Assembly: GCA_905250025.1 (NCBI GenBank)
Contig: CAJNOJ010000058.1
Coordinates: 62,001-126,000, forward strand
Length of the DNA stretch: 64,000 bases
Direction of reading: 5' to 3'
From: Adineta ricciae
Lineage: Eukaryota > Rotifera > Eurotatoria > Adinetida > Adinetidae
Shown: piece by piece, positions 1-11,447 of the stretch
Numbering within the stretch: the first letter of the stretch is position 1
How the letters are laid out: every line of letters starts with the position of its first letter
The notes under the pieces: generated by a model
Databases searched by the model: none
Seen by the model: only the letters and a program-made list of their open reading frames with translations
Told to the model about the DNA's origin: nothing
Made by a program: the position numbers and the translations under genes

Positions 1-470
1 AAATAAAATTGCCTTTATAATTGATTCAAGCAATCCAAGCTTTGTATCTTTGTTTAGTAAAAACAAGGCCACGAAGTTGATGTTAATATTGTAAATACAA
101 GTGTCAGGTAAAATTGTCTTTGCAACAACGTATTGTAAATATCTCCTTCTTCATCTGCTCCATTATTGTTGACATCGTAATATCAGAACTTGGCGATAAA
201 ACTAGCTTCCCATTCTCATTTAAACCGTTTTGCAAAAGAAGAAATACTTTTACGATTTAGTTTTACAATCGTCGTATAAATAGCGCAAGAACAACATCTA
301 ATTCCAATAAATGAACTTGATTATCATCTGATACTATAGCGGCAAACCAATATTTTGAATAATCAACGGAAATATATTTAAACAGCAATTAGCAATAATA
401 AATAAACTCAGTCAAACTTTTCTAAGATTCAAAAATTCGTTTAATTCCTTCTCACATTCAAAATAAACTT
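1..470 (-). pseudogene. Decayed copy of the 3' end of URB1
   Basis: Read on the minus strand, this stretch aligns with the last exons of the intact URB1 gene at 3663-4080. It preserves the core LIIQNIG, then DNQVHLLELD matching DNRVQLLEFD, then LFIRRL, then a segment matching LISTSIADAVMST, and a final TS-(x)2-CF-(x) plus stop. Between IIQNIG and VSDDN the copy has a net two-base insertion relative to the intact gene, so the frame is broken, and other parts are hardly alignable. It runs off the left edge of the window. Most likely it is a decaying tandem or ohnologous paralogue fragment. Similarity fades above about 470, near the position of the preceding intron. Confidence 0.7.
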
Positions 471-1524
471 GCGAGAAAAATGATAATGTTATCTACTGAA
501 ATTAAAAGCAACAAAAATGAACCTAATATCAGAAAGATAGGCAGTTCCTTTGGTTCAAACTATGATACGAATCTTTTTTCTTCCCTTTCCACAAAAATCC
601 TCTATCATGACTAATAGAAAGAGAAGAGACAAAATCATCGATTACAGATCAATCAAAACAAATTAATATTTGTTTTCATCTTAAACTACGTTTAGTTTTT
701 ATTTTCTTCCTTATTTAACTAATTTTCAAAATTAAGTCAAATTTCTTCCTCAATATTTTCCTTGTTTACCTTGTCAAACGTTCAGATTTCAACAATTTTG
801 TCTACAGTTCTGTCTTCTATTTATTCGAGGACGACGTTGGATAGTACATCTGTCCACCTATATCTTTATCGACGGTCTATTCTGTTGTAACTAAAGTTAC
901 ACGTGCTTAGAGAGAAAAACGTATATATAAACATGCAGTTTTGTTTACTGTACCATTCATTTAGATTCACAATGCATGTTTGCTGAATTACAAGTTAACA
1001 ACTATTTATTATACGAATTTTTTCAGATGTATAAATGCCCAGGTCAACAAATCCGATGCTGGATCCGAATGTTCTATGATGACCCTTAGAAAATCCATGT
1101 TTCAGATCCGAGACCGTCGAAATCCAATGCGATTCCGTCAGCAGAATTTCATCGGATCCGTCGAATTCCTGTAGGATCTGATAAAATCCTATATAGGATC
1201 CGAGTATGGGATTGTTCGACCTTGGATGTACATGCAACAACGTTTATGAATACCATGCCCAACTGTCGGTAGAAATATATCATTTTTAATACATCTGTCT
1301 TTGTCTTTTCGTTAGGATCGGCTGTATGAAAATGCATGACAGTATGGGATCAATGAGATATTCTATAAATTACATACATTTTTCTCTATCGTATTGTTTC
1401 CTGATGATGGAGAAAGAATTCTCCGAAAGCTCGAAATAAAATTGAAATTCGTTGAATTTCACAATGTATTTTATTGCAGTTATTTACTCACTCATTTTTA
1501 AGATATTACATACTGCTATTCCAG
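471..1524. other. Intergenic stretch with GGATCC-rich island and hammerhead-like hairpin
   Basis: I see no coding gene. The first 500 bases are ordinary AT-rich spacer. Positions about 1045-1220 form a compact island in which GGATC/ATCC/TCCGA words recur every 10-20 bases, including the perfect 14-base palindrome ATCCTATATAGGAT at 1186-1199. At 1401-1428 the order CTGATGA, a perfect six-base-pair hairpin, then GAAA resembles a hammerhead ribozyme core. The combination suggests remains of a mobile element, but no transposase or reverse transcriptase frame survives. Confidence 0.4.
1401..1428 (+). other. Hammerhead-ribozyme-like core (CTGATGA - stem II - GAAA)
   Basis: CTGATGA lies at 1401-1407. 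GGAGAA (1409-1414) pairs perfectly with TTCTCC (1419-1424) around the loop AGAA, and GAAA follows at 1425-1428. This is the conserved order of a hammerhead core with helix II. I could not assign helix I, helix III and a cleavage triplet convincingly, so activity is unproven. Penelope-like retroelements, known from bdelloid rotifers, can carry such motifs. A chance match is still possible in AT-rich DNA. Confidence 0.25.
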
Positions 1525-2935
1525 ATGGATTTATTGCATGACAGTAGTTTGTACCGGATCAATGATGAAAATCAAGTCAACATCTTAGCAATGGCCCTGC
1601 ATCAAAACGTGCCGAAAGGTCCAATTAGTTTTGGTCAATGTGAAGCGGATTTGAGACAAAATTACGAAATGTTTCCTCTTTCCAATGTGTCACGATAAGA
1701 AACCATTGTTTCATCGCAAAACATCATCGATCATTCCTCAATTTAGGCTGTCGGAGCAAAACTCGCATACACAGCAAAATAGTGCTTCAATGGTGACTTC
1801 AACGCCAACAATAATGAATTGTTCAGCGCAGACGATGTAAGTCGTGATACTGTGATCCTTAATCAATGCACGCTTCTCGGTTTTTCAACACTTAATAGAA
1901 GTAATTGCAATAAATGAAGTCGTCTGATGCGTCAGCGACGTGGAAAAATCGCAACATCGCCAAATAATGAGGTAGATTTTACAATAAATCCCATTCACGC
2001 TCAAAATAACGAAACAAAACTATCTGTTTGAATCAACCACCGTTCATACTAATTGATTAAGTACAATGACAGCATCAGATGAATTTCTATTTTGAAGCGC
2101 ACGTCTACGCAGAATAATTAATTGACAAATCCGAATAGAAAATATACACTCTATAATGCCACGAAGGATACGCTGTGCTTTCAAATTTTCGAAAAAAGAT
2201 AAATATTTGTCAGATGAATAATATTCTGAAAACGCACAGACTTTGAACTGTTGAACAAAATGAGGGCACTATCTTTTTACAAAAATTAATCTTGCGAGCG
2301 ACACCACAGCTATTCTTCTGTCTATATATATATCTATATCCACCCTCTTTTGTCCCATCAGTCTATTGAATGATTGACGGACTGTAAGTTTGGTCGTCTT
2401 TTCGAAATGACTTAACACTGTTTTAACTCCGTGTGTTCATTTTACTGGTCGGGTCAGCTTTCTTTCTTTTAATGTCAATCGAGCATTGTTCTACTCGTAG
2501 TTTATATCTTCACCATTCAATAAACGTATCTGAGGTCAGTTATGAGCTCTTTGCCACTCTACATGAACAAATATAAATACGTTAGCTTGATTGATCATCG
2601 CATTTCTCCAATCACCTCTAATTTTATCTACTGTACGGATAAATTCGTCTTTTTTAAATGGCTATAATAACATCAGAAATAACTGACGTCCATTCGTTAA
2701 AGCTAATTATTTTACTGGATGAATTATCTTTTAGTTTCTAATTGAATTTTTCTTTTCTATGAATAGGTCAGCAAAATATACACGCAGCTAGGAAATTTTC
2801 ACCATGAAGCATGCAATTTGATACAATCTTTGATTGATGGAACATTGTCCAAACAAGATTTTGACACAGTCAGATAATTAAAAAGATCCAGCAGTATCTC
2901 GCCGACGTCGATGACATGCTTTCGTTGAGTATTTA
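1525..2935 (+). CDS. Putative multi-exon gene or gene relic, unrecognised
   Basis: No single frame is long, but spliceable exons line up. Exon a (1525-1688) follows TTCCAG, starts ATG GAT and encodes a 54-residue open segment (MDLLHDSSLYRINDENQ...). Splicing GT at 1689 to AG at 1746 keeps frame into exon b (1747-1836, Ser/Gln/Thr-rich), which ends at a strong donor GTAAGT. A third segment from 1920 (RLMRQRRGKIATSPNN) can be joined in phase. Far downstream, after CTATGAATAG, an exon near 2767-2877 encodes SKIYTQLGNFHHEACNLIQS and then stops at TGA-like frame loss: continuing with IIKKIQQYLADVDDML needs a one-base shift. AATAAA lies at 3086. It may be a real transcription-related gene with unresolved exons, or a decaying one. 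Family not recognised. Confidence 0.35.
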
Positions 2936-3662
2936 ACTTGAAACACAAACGCTTCCAGATTGTAAATCTATAACGTAAAGATACTAAACTTTGTTATTCT
3001 CTTCCTCTTTCTATGTTCATTGATTCCTATGTCTCATTCTCTTTGTTGGATTTTCTCCTGTAGTCATGTGCGTAAAATTTCGTTCAATAAAAGAGGACTA
3101 AGGTGTGAATGAACAGTGCATCTGTAAACCCCGACCCAGTTGAAATGATATGTCCAATGTTTTTGGTCAGTAGGATGCCGCTATGCAGCGTTTGTCTTTG
3201 ACTGCAGTGTTCTTTCTGATGAGATGGCAATATAGCAAATTATGTTCAATATTGAAACTGTAGGGATAGATTATTCGCTGATGTTGAAGGAAAATCAGTC
3301 GACATATCACTATCTTCAGTGATGAATACCTGACGTTCATTTCTCTACCTCATTCTTCACGGCTTTCTTTTCTTACACATGTCTTTAGACATAGGCACCA
3401 CATAAAACTTGATCATGTGTTAAAGGAATGTAGTCAGAACCGAACGATTGAAATGATTTCTAGAAAAACAGGTGAATAATACTGGCATAATTTTCTCATA
3501 AAGATTTTTTATGTTGATCCTGTCTACGACACCTATTAGTTTCAAGCGATTGTACGATAGAAAGTAAATAGTGAGCGCGGATTGAATACTAATATGCATC
3601 AATCCAAACGATTTTTGCAATAACATATTGCAAAACATTTCTTTTTATTTTTATTTTTTGAG
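2936..3662. other. Intergenic region between the 1.5-2.9 kb gene and URB1
   Basis: Contains a candidate polyadenylation signal AATAAA at 3086-3091 for the plus-strand gene. The rest shows no convincing coding signal; a 72-codon minus-strand frame at 3420-3638 lacks splice context and recognisable similarity. Confidence 0.5.
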
Positions 3663-6600
3663 TTAACAAAAACAAGATAACAATGAAGTTTTCTTCGCTA
3701 TTGTTGAACAATCAATAATATGTTTTATCTGTTGAATGTCCAATGAGCGTTTCGATGATTTAAAATATTCTTGAAATTTCAATACCGTCGACATCACAGC
3801 ATCAGCAATTGATGTTGAAATCAGCCTACAATTCTCAACTGAATTGGTCTGAGCAGAATAATGGAAAATTCTTACATTTCACTTTTCAGTCGTCGTATGA
3901 ATAGCATAAGAACACAATCAAACTCTAATAATTGAACTCGATTATCAACCGATACCAATCGTGTGCCAATATTTTGAATAATTAATGATAATACTTTTAA
4001 GCTTTCACTGGAACTAAAGGGAAGAAGCGATTTTCAATAGTTATCGTTCGATTCAAAATTCATACCATGTTTTAATTAAATTTTGCAACCAAAGCAGGAA
4101 TCCATAGTCAAATAACAATGACATAAGCATATCTTGAAGTTTACTAGTCGCGTGAAAGACGTTCAGTATTTCCATCTAAATCAGAACGATTTATATCGTC
4201 GATAGACAGAAAACTCATGAAATTTACTTTCGTAGTATCATCACACAATGAACAATTGTAGAATGTCATCAATGTTTTGAATACATAGGCATTCGTACAC
4301 AATGTATAATCGATCGAATCTTTAATACCGTGTTTTAACAAATTCAAGATCCATCCACGTTCATGTTTGTACTGAAATTAATAAGCACATATAAAGAATT
4401 TCAAAATTCAGAATCTCTCAACGAACTTCAGAAGATACACTGTGAAAAAGTTCACCGAATAGCGGAATATGAACGAGATCGATATATGGCTGTTTTAGAA
4501 GAAATCGTGTTATTGTTCGATACATTTTCGATTCTAAACACCAAAAATTATACGATAAAGTTTATTATCGAAAGATATTTACCAGGATGGGTGAACAGAT
4601 TGATTAATTTTGATAGAAACAGTGCCACAATGGGCGCTAATTTCAAGTTCGATTTCTTGATGCTTTGTTTCAATAATGTAAACATTGTCAAGATTTGTTC
4701 TTTACAATGGAATCGTTGTGTTACTAAATGTTGCTCAAAACGAGCAAGACAATTGTAAACGACAGCTCGTAATAGACCACAACGCGAACTTAAAGCCATG
4801 AGACAATAAGCGAGACAATTTTTCTCAACAAATTGTTGACATTTGACCACGTTTTCTTAAAAAAAACTCAAAATGTCACGACTCATCAGACTTCGTCGTT
4901 GACTTACCTGGTCCGAGTGAATGATAAAAAACCGGTATTAAATAGGCTGGATCGTAAATTTGGTCACCCTCTTCAAAAACACTTGCTTCAACATTCTAAA
5001 CATTCCCCATGCATCTTTTCCATATACCAGAAAACAAGTACAATTCAAAACTAACCCTCAATCTTCTTGTCACTGGATAAAATAGAATCGATTTCAACAT
5101 CATTCTATCATCTAGCAAATTCATCACTTGTTCTAATTTTGATGCTTGCAATAAAACACTCTTGGCATCGGTTGCAGCACTATATAATTTCAGTGCGGCT
5201 TCTCCCCAAACAAATGCTGACTGCATTGAATATCCTTGCTTTTCATATGTGTGCATACAAGCTAATGTATGTTGATCATTTTTTGATAGAGTTGGATTAT
5301 AAATTGATAATAGCATAGGAAAATGCTTTGAACAGTCGATTGTCACAGAAGATTGATTTGCATCATAGTGTAGAATAAACAGCGACAGAGTGTCCATGAG
5401 TAGCGAACGATTGGAAGATGAAAGTTGTTCAAGAAAATTCTTGTGTTTAAGGAAATGACCGAATAGTTTGGCTAGATGTTTATGATCTTTTGACTCTTGA
5501 GAAACAAAGAATTGAATCAAAGTTTTCAAGAGACTAATAGCATTGGTAGTAAATGTAGAGAAAAACTTGAGTATATGACGAATTAAATCATAAAGATCGA
5601 TTTGACTTTTCGTTTGAGCTAGAAGATGAACTGTGCATTGCTCAAAGGCCAATAGCCATTCATCAATATTTCTAAAAAGATCAACGAAAACCTCATTAGT
5701 TATACACGAAATGCATATATTACTGTTTAGCATCGGTGGTGGCTTCGAAAAATGAGACTGCCTTTGCAGTTAACGATTTGTAGATTGTCTCTGCTGTTGA
5801 TAACGAATCTGGAAATAGTTTAAGCATCAATAGTAATTTATTGGTTTGCTTAATTGGTAATCCGTCTTCTCGAGTTTCGCTTCTCAATAATTCCATGATT
5901 TGTTCGGTTTCATTCGGATTTTGTTGCGAATAAACCCGTAATAGATCAAAAACGATTGATTCGGACGAGCAATTTTCAGTAAGCTTTTGTAAATAACTAA
6001 TAAACACTTCATGTTCAACTTTTTCCTCGAGAATTAATAGATCATGAAAAACATAAGCGAGAAGAAGTATGGAACGAGTGGATTTGCTTAGTAAACGGTT
6101 GATGGCATCAGTCCGGTCATTCGAGCGAAGCGCAATTATCGTTCTAAACAAGAAATTCATCTTTGTAGTCTACAATCCATCATTGTATCTTACCGAACGA
6201 TTAGTTTTGCTACAAGAATTCGAGTTGTCACTTCTGCATATTCTTTTCCTATTAGTTTGAAAATCAGTTTTTGTTTTAATCTCAAGACATTCTTCCAATT
6301 TTTGTTGGAAACTTTCTTCATTCTTTCGATTAGTTCCAAAATGCATTCGATTGCTTGTTCGAGATCGTCATCGAATACTTTCAATCCATCAACAATGGCG
6401 TCGAGGTATTTCTCATCTGTGATATTTGGATTGCTTTGTAATTCACGAATGATAATCTTCAGAATATCGAGATTATCAGTAACTGTTTGGGAGATAACGT
6501 TAAGAAATTCTGTTCGATACTCTGAAGATAAATACTTCGAAGTGAAGTAAATCAATTGATAAGAATTCGGTTGATATTCTAAGCATTTTAATAGAATTTC

Positions 6601-9600
6601 TGAATGTTGAAGTGGTTTGCCGCTTTGTTGAGTCGTATTTAGTCCGTTAATTAATTGACAAACACATGACACAGTTGAAGTATTGTTCTCCGGTGATGCA
6701 TAGGATTGAATATGTTCGATAGCTGTATCAAACAGAAGTTCAAATGGACGACGAGAGTCATTGAGAAGCAGAGTGATGTTTAGACATTGAATCATTTCTG
6801 AGATTAATTTTGAACTATCGCTTTTCTAAACACGAATTAGTCATATGTAATATGTTTTTTGTACATGACTCACTTGTAATGAAAATAGTTTGAATATATT
6901 TAGTTTAATGGCTAGATTCATTTGCATATTATCAGGACCTTTTTCCAGATCAATATTGGAAAGAATGTATTTTTCAATCTGACTGATTTCGCTGGTTAAC
7001 ATCTACCGAAGACAACAGATTTACCAGATAAATTTCTACTAGTTTCAGTCTGCATACCACATTTTGTTTATCCGATGTTGTCATACTATTCAACAATTGT
7101 TGGATTTTCATATCGCTCCTATCTTTTAAATAAATTCTCCTTAGATGTTCATGGATTTTTTCCGATGGATGATTGACTTGTCCGATGTAAACTTGGAATA
7201 TCACGTGACATAGATATTCATCGATTTCATTGGAAATTTCTAAACAGTTGCATCTTAGTCAACAAAAAGATTTCAATTGAACAACAGACCTTGTTTGGCA
7301 TGCTGAATAGCATCCAGTGCGGAATAGATCATCAGACTATATCTAAAATGAATCGAATTGAAAAGCGGGAGATCTTCATTAGATTGGTTTTACCCGCTAT
7401 CTTTGATTGTTTTCTCAAGTAATGGATAAGGGTTTAATATGATTCTTTCGATTGTGTTCGAAAGAAACTGTTCGATCTTTTCATCGCTTCCTAGTTTTAA
7501 CCATGTGTAAAACCAGATCTCCAATTCTTGTCGATGTTGATTGACCATAGAAGATAGTTTGCTCACAATCTAGAAAATGTTGTTTTCATCAAACGAATAG
7601 AAGAAAGACGTGAAGCGATTCTTACTGAAGATAGCTGTTCGGATATGTCACTGAAGTTTCGAAATTGTTTGCCGAGTTTCAACAGCATTCGAAGTGGTGT
7701 ACATTCAAGTTCTTTATTCTACGAGCGAAAACAAAATAACATCGTTTAAAATTGAATTTCTCGGCACCTTACCTGTCGTGCCCATGTTGCATCATCAATG
7801 GATTCTCGATAACTGAGAATGTTTTCAATACATTGGAAGTAGTTCTCAATTAAGTTTTCATTAGTTTCATTTTTAGTTAAAATTTCTTTGAAAAATGTTA
7901 ATAAGTTCATAATCGAGTTCGTGAGAAGAATATCAAGATTGATATTCATGGCTGACATTGACATGAAACATGGGGAAGAATATAGTTTGAGAAGATTGAT
8001 ATATTGACTAATCGGTTGATTGATGTCCGATGTGGAATCGACTGTTTTGAGTAGATTCAATGAATCGCAGAAATGGTCTGGTTTTGGTATATATCGTAGA
8101 ATCGCTTGCTGATAAATTTCCAGCGCATTGACTTTACCACAGGCAAGCGGAACATCGGTGATAATGTTTAATGCTTCTTTGACTCTTTCCAAAACCGACG
8201 AAAGAAATTTCATCGCGACTGATTGAATCAGGGCATCAGAATTTTTCAAAATCACTTGATCGAATTTACTCATGATGTCGATAGGTAAGGTTAAGTTGAT
8301 TAGTATGTCCGTTAATTTGATCGGATCTGTCATTGTTTGAAAGAGTGCGAGCCATGTGTCTAAAGATTTTTGTTGTTGAAGAACTTCACAAAGAAATTCC
8401 AATGTTCTTGTCAGATTCTTCGAGCGACCACTGATGTATTCATGCGAAATCAATTTAAAGAATCTTGAAAAGAAGAGAACAAAGTGTTCAGTAGAAGAAG
8501 TCGCATTTAACTTACGATTGAAGAAGATCAGGGCATGTTGTTAAACTGGTAACAATCAAATTTGCTGCATATTCATCAGAATGATAGTGATTAGCAAGAA
8601 TGACGATCACTTTGAAAATGATTGAATTCGAACTTCTGAAAGAACCAGACCTGCGATTTTCCTTGATGGTCGCGAAAAGATAAATTTACTTTGTTGTCGT
8701 GATTGTTCCGAAATTCGGATCGAAAAAGTTGATACCGTAGTTTTTCGAATTCAACACAATCATCATAAATGTGTGAATTATTCGGCGAACTTCATCTCTA
8801 TCTGTGCTATCTTCGACTTCCATCTAAATAAGATGTATACATACGATTTCGTCAGTGAGTTGCTCGTATAGTTTACTTCTTCTAATTCTAGTGCTTCTTC
8901 CGGTTGATTTTTCTTCTTTTTGGTCTTGACTAAATCCTTCTGTCTTTGTTGACCAGTCCAGTTATATAAACGAATCAACGATTTCAAATTTCTATCATCA
9001 AACAAATGAATCTTGTCCGTTTTGGTTACTCCTGGCACCATAATGATCTAAATTTCAATAATTAGCATTGATTCTCATTCAAACACAATCATCTCTTACA
9101 TTCGTGCGGATTTCATCCAGGATAAATTCCACCGTGCTACGAGAATCATTAGCTAATCCATAGAAGACTTCATGAAAGATATCTACAATATAAAAAGATA
9201 GAAAAGAAATTGACCATTTATAACCAGTATTTAGTACCATGTTCTTTGATTAAATTTCGAATGGTATCAATATGTTGATAAACTAACGGTGACAGAAAGA
9301 ATTTCACGACCCAATACCGTACATCTTCGGTATCCTAAATAAAAGTGAAAAGTAAGCGTACGTACAGGAATTATACTCATTTACTCGAATGTCACGTCGT
9401 TTGAATAAGGGTTTCCAACATGGTCGTTTGAAATCGATCAAGGAGAATATTGATCGAGCATGGTATTCATTTTGCTGAACAATTGAAAGTAAAAATCGTA
9501 ATGTGATCTTTAGATGACCTACAGAAAAATTTCATTAGCAACACGAAAATGAAATGTACAGCATTCATACTTGCTGTACTATGATTCGATAGCATGAAGT

Positions 9601-10110
9601 AAATGGTATGGATAGACGTTGGTATTGAAATGAACTTTTTGAGAATAACTTCAGCGAGATTAGCATGATTTTTCAACGAGAAGTGTTCCAATAATGTCGT
9701 AAGGAAACGATATAATGTGATATTCTAAGATCCATTCAATTTTTGTTGTACGTCACAAAATCCACAATAAACACTTTCTTACCTCGCTTGCTTTACGTTT
9801 TTCTTCGGAGATAAGTCCTACGACGTTATCTAAGTTTGAATTTAACCCTTGAAGAAGATTCTCTATCAAATCGTCCAGCTTTTCCGGTGATGGTAATTGA
9901 CGTACATATTCATTGAATTCACTCAGAGCTAAATATATTGAGCAGATAACATGTCTCTATAGCACATAAATGTGAGGTCTAGTTACCTAAAAAACTACTT
10001 TCTGGATCTTTCAAATTCTTGATAAACGTTTCAATAGGAAATTCTTCTTCCAGTTTAGTTTTTTTCTCAGCATCAACACCATTTTCTTCGATTTTACGTT
10101 TGATACCCAT
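3663..10110 (-). CDS. URB1: URB1 / Npa1 nucleolar pre-ribosomal-associated protein
   Basis: URB1 is a very large helical-repeat nucleolar protein needed for early 60S subunit assembly and 25/28S rRNA maturation. The gene is split into many exons by introns of about 46-60 nt. It starts MGIKRKIEENG (ATG at 10110) and carries LIRLYNWTGQQRQKD near 8.95 kb, corresponding to the LYNWNG segment of animal URB1. The C-terminal URB1 domain is clear: VWGEAALKLYS, LAYCLMALSSRCGLLRA and GWILNLLKHGIKD. Past the long frames I could splice on further exons (donors at about 4589, 4429, 4229, 4066 and 3873) through FLLWLQNLIKTW, LIIQNIGTRLVS and LISTSIADAVMS to a stop at 3663 (SLLSCFC). TTTTAG immediately precedes the ATG, and a donor-like ATG-GTGAGC lies at about 10365, so a 5' leader exon or trans-splicing is likely. 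Exon borders in the middle were not all verified. Confidence 0.9.
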
Positions 10111-11447
10111 CTAAAAGTGATTATATTTATTTAAGTTGTGCTTTCAGAGACAGAAGATCAACGAAAGATCGATCGGAATACGGCTAGGTATAGAATTGAA
10201 TATCAAACATCTAATTGGATAGAATTTTGAACGAATAGAAAACAAGACGAAAGTCAAGTGCATTAGTAACTCATTCAAGGAAAGAGAACGCGAAATGAAA
10301 TAAAATAAAATAGTTCAAAATTAAGCTGAAGAATGATTGTTTAAATAGATATTGCTCACCATTTCAATTATTATTCATTCGTACTGCACACCGAATGCTG
10401 ACAATTTTTTCAGTTCTATAGAGTAGATCCTATATGCTTCACTTTGCATAATATTCATATAATTTTCAATAAATTTTCCATTATATACATATATCTCCGT
10501 TTTTCGTCGGTCAATATCCTTCTGATTACAAAGGTGAAATGTCCGAGAATCTATCCCTTGTAGAGTGAGTGACTCATTTCCACAAACAATTATCTGTCTT
10601 GCAGAAGTGAAGAGTTCCTTTAATTGAATGATCGATGGACGAAAATTATTGTTTGTTTGTTATACATTACGTTAGATAATAAAAAGAAATAAGCATAGAA
10701 GTATTAGTGCAAATTGTGTGTGCGATTTAGCAAGTGTTATCTTTTTTGATGACATAATCTCCTACTACTATTGTTTTCTCCTTGACAGAATGCCTGTAGT
10801 CGAGAAACGTCTGTAGACATCGTTGTGTAGAACACGTCTTTTGATCAATATAGATCAAATAACAGCGAATCTCTATTGCGCATCAATAGACCAAGCAAGA
10901 AATCTATGTGCGTTGTTAATCAATAGCAAAAACAATAAGTCGAGTTTAACTCAAGGTAATTATCTTTATCTCTATTTTAGAAATCTTCGTGTCGATAGAT
11001 TTCAACTTCTGATTAGTGGAAGCTCTCAACAGTTATTTAGATTTCTTGGCCTTTGTTCGAGTAAGAACAAATTATGTATGCGTACTATATACATACTACT
11101 ATTTTCATGAAACGGAAACACGAGTAGTTTTTATATCAAAATTCCAGTAGATATATTTATTTCATAGGATTAAAATAAAACTAATTGAGTGATGTTTCTA
11201 CACACGTATTCATGCATAGTTTCGAAAGGGCTAGAAAAGAAAGAAAAAGGTCATAATTTGCTGCAGGTTATCATTGAGCTAACAAAACATAATGACTTAG
11301 AGAAATACATATTTGTACGTATTTATAATATGTAATGTACTATTATTCTATATGTGTATGTGAATATTATTATTCGGTATCTATTGTGTATGTTAACGGG
11401 CAGGTGACATGAGAGGAGAGAAGTGATGTGATTAGATACAAGACAAA
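10111..11447. other. Intergenic region 5' of URB1
   Basis: The first 260 bases probably hold a URB1 5' leader intron and exon (AATTGAAATG-GTGAGC at about 10360). Beyond that lies AT-rich spacer with low-complexity runs. A 95-codon plus frame at 10823-11110 has no start context, splice support or recognisable similarity. I see nothing else. Confidence 0.5.

Noticed and set aside
4363-4758. 131-codon plus-strand frame
   Set aside because: It is antisense to URB1 exons that match the family precisely on the minus strand, including two short introns; a shadow frame.
10823-11110. 95-codon plus frame upstream of URB1
   Set aside because: No start context, no splice partners, composition like spacer; no similarity recognised.
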